Source of the DNA: Blepharisma stoltei
Taxonomy: Eukaryota > Ciliophora > Heterotrichea > Heterotrichida > Blepharismidae
Direction of reading: 5' to 3'
NCBI GenBank assembly: GCA_914767885.1
Contig: CAJZBQ010000056.1
Coordinates: 434,001-498,000 of the forward strand
Length of the DNA: 64,000 nt
In this document: piece after piece, positions 58,501 to 64,000 of the stretch
Layout of the letters: every line of letters begins with the position of its first letter
How positions within the stretch are numbered: position 1 is the first letter of the stretch
Notes under the pieces: model-generated
What the model was told of the DNA's origin: nothing
The model's input: only the letters and a program-made list of their open reading frames with translations
Database searches by the model: none
Translations under genes and position numbers: made by a program

Positions 58501-58882
58501 CCCACTCAGTGTTTATGAAATTCGGCAAAACCCTCAAGGATACATCTATCATACTAATAGCACGTCTATAAATTCTATGAAGTTCCAACTTATGGGACTT
58601 AATATTTATGGGTTGGAGTCCTGAAATAGTGTGGAAGCCAGGCTAAAAATAGCTCAGAAGAAAAGAGATAAAACTAAAAAAGGGGATGGGCCAGATTCAA
58701 CAAGGTCTAGCTGGAATACATGGTGGTTTTGGTCAATTATTTTTACTTTTTCGACATTTTTAATCGGTGGGATAACTTATTTGTGCGTATATTTTAGAGC
58801 TCAAAATGAGATTGACTTAACAAGAAAAGAATCAAAAACGTTTTATATTGGAATGAGTCTTGCAATACCAAATCAACAATAA
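52552..58882 (+). CDS. giant type I surface glycoprotein, about 1,513 aa, three MITE IESs
   Basis: Signal-peptide-like start MLRLNSPAKLILLFKALVIFSQ. About 1,400 extracellular residues follow with many NxS/T sites and repeating ~50-residue beta-rich units (a loose propeller-like pattern, e.g. LATFNNLAYLCDYNKGIFIFDL). One TM helix, WFWSIIFTFSTFLIGGITYLCVYF, and a ~25-residue cytosolic tail (ARKESKTFYIGMS-type) end the protein. Family not recognised; several ciliates have families of such proteins, possibly surface or mating receptors. IESs: 55218-55608, 55865-56871, 57940-58330. The second also holds a retroposon. The first junction is ambiguous (see findings). Confidence 0.8.
55218..55608. mobile_element. 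family-1 MITE as IES in surface protein gene
   Basis: TGA at 55215-55217 and 55606-55608 restore the frame (FFTEYYLGQ); the TA pair at 55212-55213 and 55610-55611 does not. Confidence 0.85.
55865..56871. mobile_element. family-1 MITE as IES, enlarged by a nested retroposon
   Basis: 1,007 bp; TA at 55863-55864 and 56870-56871. The MITE is split at its internal tatcatttatatatc block. Junction KYRYLENNLTNYQG. Confidence 0.92.
56107..56747 (+). mobile_element. retroposon with 15-bp TSD nested in MITE
   Basis: Direct repeats atcatttatatatca at 56107-56121 and 56733-56747. GC-rich ~611-bp body ending in a (TAATCT)n tail (56713-56734). Confidence 0.88.
57940..58330. mobile_element. family-1 MITE as IES in surface protein gene
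   Basis: 391 bp; TA at 57938-57939 and 58329-58330. Tandem end left. Junction EGIILLRIFNYSE. Confidence 0.93.
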
Positions 58883-59555
58883 ATTAGTCAATTATCTCTC
58901 TTTAATATATCTAAAATTAGACTTATAGTAATTATAGCCCTTAATAAATTTATTATTTACCTGAACAGCAATTGCTTAATTTATATCAGAATTTGCAAAT
59001 TTTTTAAACATGAGTTTAATTTTATTTGTTTGTCATATAGGCGAATTCTTTTTTTTTTTGAATTCACCATTAAGGGCGTCAAAATTCTATTAACTCCCCC
59101 CCCCCCCTCCGTGAGCGAACAAAAAAATTTTGTTCGCTCACGGAGGGGGGTTAATTTTTTTTTTAAAAAAAAATTTATATATAAATTTATAAAAAAAATA
59201 TTTTTTCGAAATTTAAAAAAATCCTAATTTGCAAAAATTGGGAAGCAAATATTAATTTAATTTGCAAAATTTATGTTTTTAAAACGCAATTTGTTTAAAA
59301 TTAAACAGAATTAGCTCTAGATTTCATTATACTAATTATCACTTATATATCAAAATTTTTTTCCATTAAAATTTTTTCTATTAAAAAAAATTTTTGTTCA
59401 CTCACGGAGGGTGGGTTTTTGGTCAAAAAATGGCGATTTTTCTAATGGTTTTGTTCGCTCACGGAGGGGGGGGGGAGTAAGTAAATACTATCAGAATTTA
59501 GAAAATTTAAAGCATGCAAAGCACTTGTGTAAATTATAACTAAATTATTGTGCAA
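58883..59555. other. intergenic with one MITE
   Basis: AT-rich; MITE at 59093-59479. Confidence 0.6.
59093..59479. mobile_element. family-1 MITE, intergenic
   Basis: 387 bp; TA at 59091-59092 and 59478-59479; nearly intact. Confidence 0.92.
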
Positions 59556-60308
59556 TTAATTTTCCTCTGTTCCGTTTTCAAAAAACGAATCCGAAAGCTG
59601 CCGAATATATCTTTTATTTAAGAGCACCACGCTTTTTGAAGTCGTTTCAGCAATTTTCTTTACATACAATCTTATCCCATGAGGCGTCAGCAAATGATGC
59701 AGCTCTCCAACATCAAAGCTTTCGATAAAATGAACCTTTGTCAGCGTCCCATCGTCTTTTACTTCGTCTCTTACTAGCATTCTAATTAATGATTCTTTTG
59801 CAATTTCTTGGAAGCTTTTCAGATATTTACTGTATAGCAAAACTTTATTTATTTTCGCATCAGGCAAGTCTTGGTCCAATATGCTCAAAGGTAAAAGGTT
59901 GATAGAAATGTTCAGCATATAGTCAATTAATTGGTGGATTGCTGCTTCTTTTAAGGAATTTTCGTAATGCTCGTCGAAAACTTCAAATAGAAGACTTGAT
60001 TTTTTGTTGTGGAGATCAGTGCTCAATAGGATTCCGAAAATTAAAAAAGGCTTAAGTGTGTATGTGTTGTCTTTTCTTCTGAAACAATTCAGGAGTTTGG
60101 AGCTTTCTAGAGGCCTTTTCATGCTGATTTCGCAGCCTTGGAAAATGTCTTTCATTTGCTCAGTGTTGATAGTCCCGTCAGAGGAATATTTTCGGATTCA
60201 AAGGTCGACTATATCTGCACTGCAATTAGAGAAACCTAGGCTAGCTTCTGCATTAGTAATTAAGGTTTCTTCTTTTGTATAATGTTCTCTTGATGATTCG
60301 CAGCCCAT
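59556..60308 (-). CDS. MGC-start protein of unknown function, 250 aa
   Basis: 251 codons, no intron or IES. Start chosen at MGCESSREHY, a strong myristoylation/palmitoylation signal; an upstream ATG (60329) would hide it. One TGA is read as Trp (DIVDLWIRKYSS). The helical pattern (IVDLWIRKYSSDGTINTEQMKDIF, then LKPFLIFGILLS and LLFEVFDEHYENSLKEAAIHQLI) recalls a four-helix EF-hand fold with lost Ca2+ ligands, but this is only a resemblance. The C-terminal half is helical and Leu-rich. Confidence 0.65.
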
Positions 60309-60443
60309 AATTTTTATAATTATCAGCATTTTAATCCAATATTCGTTTTTTTAAAGCTCCATTTGGCAGACTTTTTAATTTTTTTTAAAATATTTTACCA
60401 GATTGTTAAAAAATATAAGATAATTTCTAGCAGGCTAGATTTT

Positions 60444-61550
60444 CTAATCTAGCCCATTTATTTGTGCAATATAGTCTAAAGCTCTCATATATTCTTCTTT
60501 ATCCTTCAAAAATGTGGGAAGGACGGTTTTTTCTTTAGTTATTTTGTCCCTTATATCGTCCCTAAAATAATCATCAAGGGAAAGCTTTCCCATATAGAAA
60601 TCATCAAAATTTATTTCTTGGCGTTTTTGTAAAATTTTTATTGCTCCTGATAAGTAAACTTGGTCTTTATAGCAGCCTCCTATTTGTGAAGTATCTTCAA
60701 GGCCTCGTTTTACTCTTAAAACTTCTTTAAACCGTTGTCCAGGATCATCAATGTATCTTTCCATGTGCGAGAATAAATCGACAAAGTTCATTTGTGAAGA
60801 TTGGTAACTTGTGTAATAATGCAAAGCTGATCTTCATAAATAAGGCTTCTTATTTCTATTCATTGCTAGCCTTATAACTGTATGCAGCGTAGCAAGTCCT
60901 TCCTCTGTTTCTAAAAATGGCTTCAAATTAAATTTATCTCTTTTTTTATACCAAACTTGTTTGGTTTCATTCAAAGTCCTGATTAAATGAGTCCCGATCT
61001 CATGGTCCATAGCTCCACCAATTCTATTTTTCCTATAAATAATTGGCAAAGATATCGTTACTTGACCTTTTTTTGTTTTTGAGTTATAGGAGCAGGCAGC
61101 TGGAGCTATAGCTTGCTCGGAAAAAACAATATCTACAATACCTGTTAGGCCTAGCTCACTAACATAAGTTTGTATCGCATTAATTGTTTGTCCTTGGTCA
61201 AGTAGTTCTCCTCCATCAGATCTAAAATAATTTGATTCACTGCCAAACTCAGCCAAGCAAGATTCCAATATATGGATTGCTTGTTGCAAATATGTGGATG
61301 ATGGTTGAAACTTGCTGAGATATTCAGATTTTTGGTTTGGATAGGAATATGAGAGGATTGGGTTAGTTAAACAGGAATTTTGAAAAAATAATTCTTGCTG
61401 TTGTGAAACGTTTAATGGGTTCACTTTGCCAAGACTTGGAAGAAAGGATTTTCGCTTTGGGCCGATATTGCGAACTGAAGACTGTGAACGACGAGTTGTG
61501 GTGGAAGGTTTTGTAGGCTTTTTAGCTGCTCTAGAGTCAAGTCTGGGCAT
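60444..61550 (-). CDS. MATCAP/TMCP-like tubulin tyrosine carboxypeptidase, 368 aa
   Basis: 369 codons; one TGA is Trp (KKPYLWRSALHYY). N-terminal ~75 residues are basic and Ser/Thr-rich. The metallopeptidase domain (DUF1704/KIAA0895 family) has the zinc motif HEIGTH in GGAMDHEIGTHLIRTLNE, followed by the downstream EEGLATLHT segment that supplies the third ligand. Family members remove the C-terminal Tyr of alpha-tubulin, making detyrosinated microtubules. In a ciliate this could act on cortical microtubules or cilia. An upstream ATG at 61658 is rejected because the extra residues are hydrophobic and non-conserved in type. Confidence 0.85.
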
Positions 61551-61801
61551 ATTTAATGTTGACTTAGACTGATAGAAGATACTTATTGATTTTTTATTCC
61601 CTCTGAAATTGAAAGACTCAGAAGTTTTAATTTTAAAGATTATCAGTATTAAAAGCAATAAGTAAAAACACTTTTTCTTGTTTCCTTAATTTAATCATGC
61701 TTTATATGGATATATGTGTAATGTAATATGATATTATAAAAATTGAATTTTATATTTTGGAAAATCGCTGATTTAAGACGAAATATTAAAATCACTTTAA
61801 T

Positions 61802-63274
61802 TTAGGCTTGAGGCTTACTTGTGCTTCCCAAATCTACGTCGTCTTTACTTACTCCCCCCCCCCTCCGTGAGCGAACAAAAAAATTTTGTTCGCTCACGGA
61901 GGGGGGTTAATTTTTTTTTTTTAAAAAAAATTTATATATAAATTTTATAAAAAATATTTTTTTTCGAAATTTAAAACAATCCTAATTTGCAAAAATTGGG
62001 AAGCAAATATTAATTTAATTTGCAAAATTTATGTTTTAAAACGCAATTTGTTTAAAATTAAACAGAATTAGCTCTAGATTTCATTATACTAATTATCACT
62101 TATATATCAAAATTTTTTTTCCATTAAAATTTTTTCTATTAAAAAAATTTTTGTTCACTCACGGAGGGTGGGGTTTTTGGTCAAAAAATGGCGATTTTTC
62201 TAATGGTTTTGTTCGCTCACGGAGGGGGGGGGGAGTTAGAAGCTTTTCTTTTCTCGCTTTCCATTTCTTTAATACAAAATCTATAAAAACCTGCCCAATT
62301 ATAATAAATAAAAGCTCTAATGCTGCTTGAGGTAAAAGAACTAAATTAGCCATGGCAGGGCCTGGACAAAACCCTGTAAGTCCCCAGCCTATTCCAAACA
62401 GTGCAGGCCCAATAATAATTCCATAATCTATTTCCCTATTTGTCGTTACGTTGAATTTCTCGCTGCATATAGGTTTTTGCTGTTTTAATATCCAATTAAA
62501 TGCAAATAAATTGACTCCTACAGCGGATGCCATAACAAAGATTAAGCTTGGGTCCCATCCATCAGCTAGTGTTAAAAACGCTAAGATTTTTGTCCTTCTG
62601 CACATTCCAGACAATAATAATCCTAAGCCAAATATAGCCCCTGTAAGGCATGAAATTCATAAGTCTAATTTCTTTATTTTGGTAGTCGCTGCTGATAAAG
62701 CAGTAATAGCAGCAAGCACTAAAAATCCAATAAAAGCTGCTAAATAAATCCACCCGCTTACAAGTCTATAAGTATCATAAGTACCAGTACTTACATCGAG
62801 TGTATCATTTAAGAATGGCTTATAATGTCTTAAAGTAGCTGTTGCAAGTCCAAAAGACAAAAATATGCAAGTAGCTATAATAGATCTAGGGGCTAGTCTA
62901 GGAACTCCACATACAGCGTGCCCACTCGTGCAGCCGTTTCCCCATTTTGTTCCAACTCCTATAAATAGTCCACCAAGAATTCATCCAGCTGCGTCTAAAT
63001 CGTCACCAGCGTCTTCGCCATCGAAAACCTTTTGGCCACTAACTTCTTTGTCAGTTCCCAGTCTAAACATCATTATAATTCCTATTAACCCTATCATAAA
63101 GCTGATTTTTCATATCAAGCCTTCTTTCTTATTCCATGTTGAAATAGTAAAAAGAATTCCACTAAGGCCGGTGATTCTTCCCATAGCAAATAAGTTGATT
63201 ATTGTAGAAATCGATATTAGGAAGCCACCTAAAAATGCAAAGCCAACAGAGGTGCCATCTCAGTAGATACCCAT
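61802..63274 (-). CDS. YeeE/YedE-type sulfur transporter, 361 aa, one IES
   Basis: 362 codons after removing a MITE (61852-62238), joining KARKEKLLSKDDVDLG before stop TAA. Polytopic membrane protein with two pseudo-symmetric halves. Half one has GVGTKWGNGCTSGHAVCG and half two GIGWGLTGFCPGPA, the Gly/Cys motifs that guide thiosulfate in this family. The two conserved Cys (GCTSGH, GFCPGP) are present. TGA gives Trp in several places. This family is mainly bacterial/archaeal; the ciliate copy has normal host code use and an IES, so it is long established. Confidence 0.93.
61852..62238. mobile_element. family-1 MITE as IES near 3' end of the sulfur transporter
   Basis: 387 bp; TA at 61850-61851 and 62237-62238. 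Retention would swap the last 15 residues for MITE-encoded ones only. Confidence 0.92.
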
Positions 63275-63929
63275 AATTGTATATGCTTAATTAAGGCCAT
63301 GTTTTTAATTTAATAAAATTCAGTGAAATATAATACCGTATACAGAAGTATTCACTTGTTATTTTAAAGATTTATTGCTATAACTTGTTTTTTCTTATAA
63401 ATTTTAGTTAATTATAAATAAAATATAATGAGCTTTCAATTATTCTTTACTGCTTATTTTTACATTAAACATGAATCATTCGATGAATAATTTATAGCTT
63501 TTCGTTTAGAATGACTAATTTTTTACTTATGCTTATTATTTTATTTTGCAAATGAAATAATTGCAATTTCAAATTTAAAACTTCAGAGAGCCCTTTTATA
63601 TGCATAAATGCACGAATATTTAAGCATCAATGACTTTGTTTTTTACTCTTTAGATATACGTAAGTCAATTAAACATTTTTAGTTATTTTTATGGAATAGA
63701 TGAATTGATTCAATTTCTTAATTTAATTATCTAATTTATAAACTTTTAATAATTAGCTTTGTTTGCGAAATATTTCTATTATAGCTTATCTTTAAATATA
63801 TCAAAATTTAAGTTTAAAGTTCATAATTCTATAACTCTAGCTATAAAAGTCTCTTAACGCTATTTCCTTTATAATCCAACCATCCGTCCATAATCTTCTC
63901 AAGAAACCGCTTCAATTTATATAAAAATT
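63275..63929. other. intergenic, AT-rich
   Basis: Nothing recognised; divergent promoters of the sulfur transporter and the next gene must lie here. Confidence 0.5.
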
Positions 63930-64000
63930 ATGGTAGAACCTTATAGTTACAAGAAGAAGCGACGAGAATTCGAAAGACCACCCGTATTCGAAGATTCTGA
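63930..64000 (+). CDS. start of a DNAI2-like axonemal dynein intermediate chain (cut by window edge)
   Basis: The first 23 codons, beginning MVEPYSYKKKRREFERPPV, resemble the N-terminus of outer-arm dynein intermediate chain 2 (a Tyr-x-Tyr-Val/Lys-Lys-Arg-x-Glu-Phe-Gly/Glu-Arg pattern followed by a Phe-x-Asp segment). The rest is outside the window, so this rests on a short match. Confidence 0.5.
   Translation, partial: MVEPYSYKKKRREFERPPVFEDS

Noticed and set aside
13728-62238. CRISPR array (repeated ~40-bp palindromic units)
   Set aside because: The repeats are dispersed singly at kilobase spacing as ends of MITEs, not regularly spaced with unique spacers.

Overview
The window looks like germline (micronuclear) DNA of a heterotrich ciliate of the Blepharisma type. 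Three lines of evidence agree. (1) In-frame TGA sits at conserved Trp positions in many recognisable proteins, while every gene ends in TAA or TAG. (2) The few introns are 15-16 nt with GT..AG ends. (3) About half of the genes are interrupted by AT-rich or repetitive inserts whose exact removal, usually leaving one TA, restores the reading frame. These are internal eliminated sequences (IESs). The macronuclear copy of each gene is therefore the sequence here minus the IESs. Exon sums were checked to be multiples of three; the one gene where this fails is noted.

Layout. 1-8.9 kb: a partial CDPK-like kinase, a DYRK kinase, a HAUS7-like protein, WARS1 with a 73-bp IES, and a small membrane protein broken by a retroposon and by a MITE lying inside a 15-nt intron. 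9-16 kb: intact PTEN and PPME1, then a CDPK split by two IESs. 16-24.5 kb: an IQ/coiled-coil protein tail-to-tail with a FAM135-type lipase, an RRM protein and a small hypothetical protein. 24.5-34.2 kb: a four-TM protein, a coiled-coil protein, mitochondrial DnaJ divergent from a VHS-GAT protein (28 bp between starts), and an AT-hook-like protein. 34.8-40.1 kb: cohesin SA/SCC3 with five or six IESs. 40.9-50.3 kb: Alba, ATG12, ceramide synthase, Polo kinase, a TBC protein and a PH-ORP. 50.4-58.9 kb: a cNMP-type K+ channel and a giant type I surface protein with three MITE IESs. 59-64 kb: an MGC protein, a MATCAP-like tubulin carboxypeptidase, a YeeE/YedE sulfur transporter, and the first codons of a DNAI2-like dynein intermediate chain.

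Mobile content. The main repeat is a ~380-bp MITE, 19 copies in all states of decay. Its ends carry the core CTCCGTGAGCGAAC in an asymmetric layout: an inverted pair at one end and a direct pair at the other. A diverged ~545-bp relative keeps the same layout with a different core. A second ~330-bp family has three copies. There is also a foldback family with nested CACGTG-rich palindromes, one element with long TIRs, and at least five short GC-rich retroposons with target-site duplications, four of them inside genes. Insertions are nested (retroposon in MITE in gene; MITE in long-TIR element in gene; foldback in retroposon in gene).

The genes are housekeeping and ciliate cell biology (phosphoinositide and lipid handling, Ca2+ signalling, mitosis and cohesion, autophagy, tubulin modification). 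No operon-like grouping is seen. No rRNA, complete tRNA or CRISPR was found.
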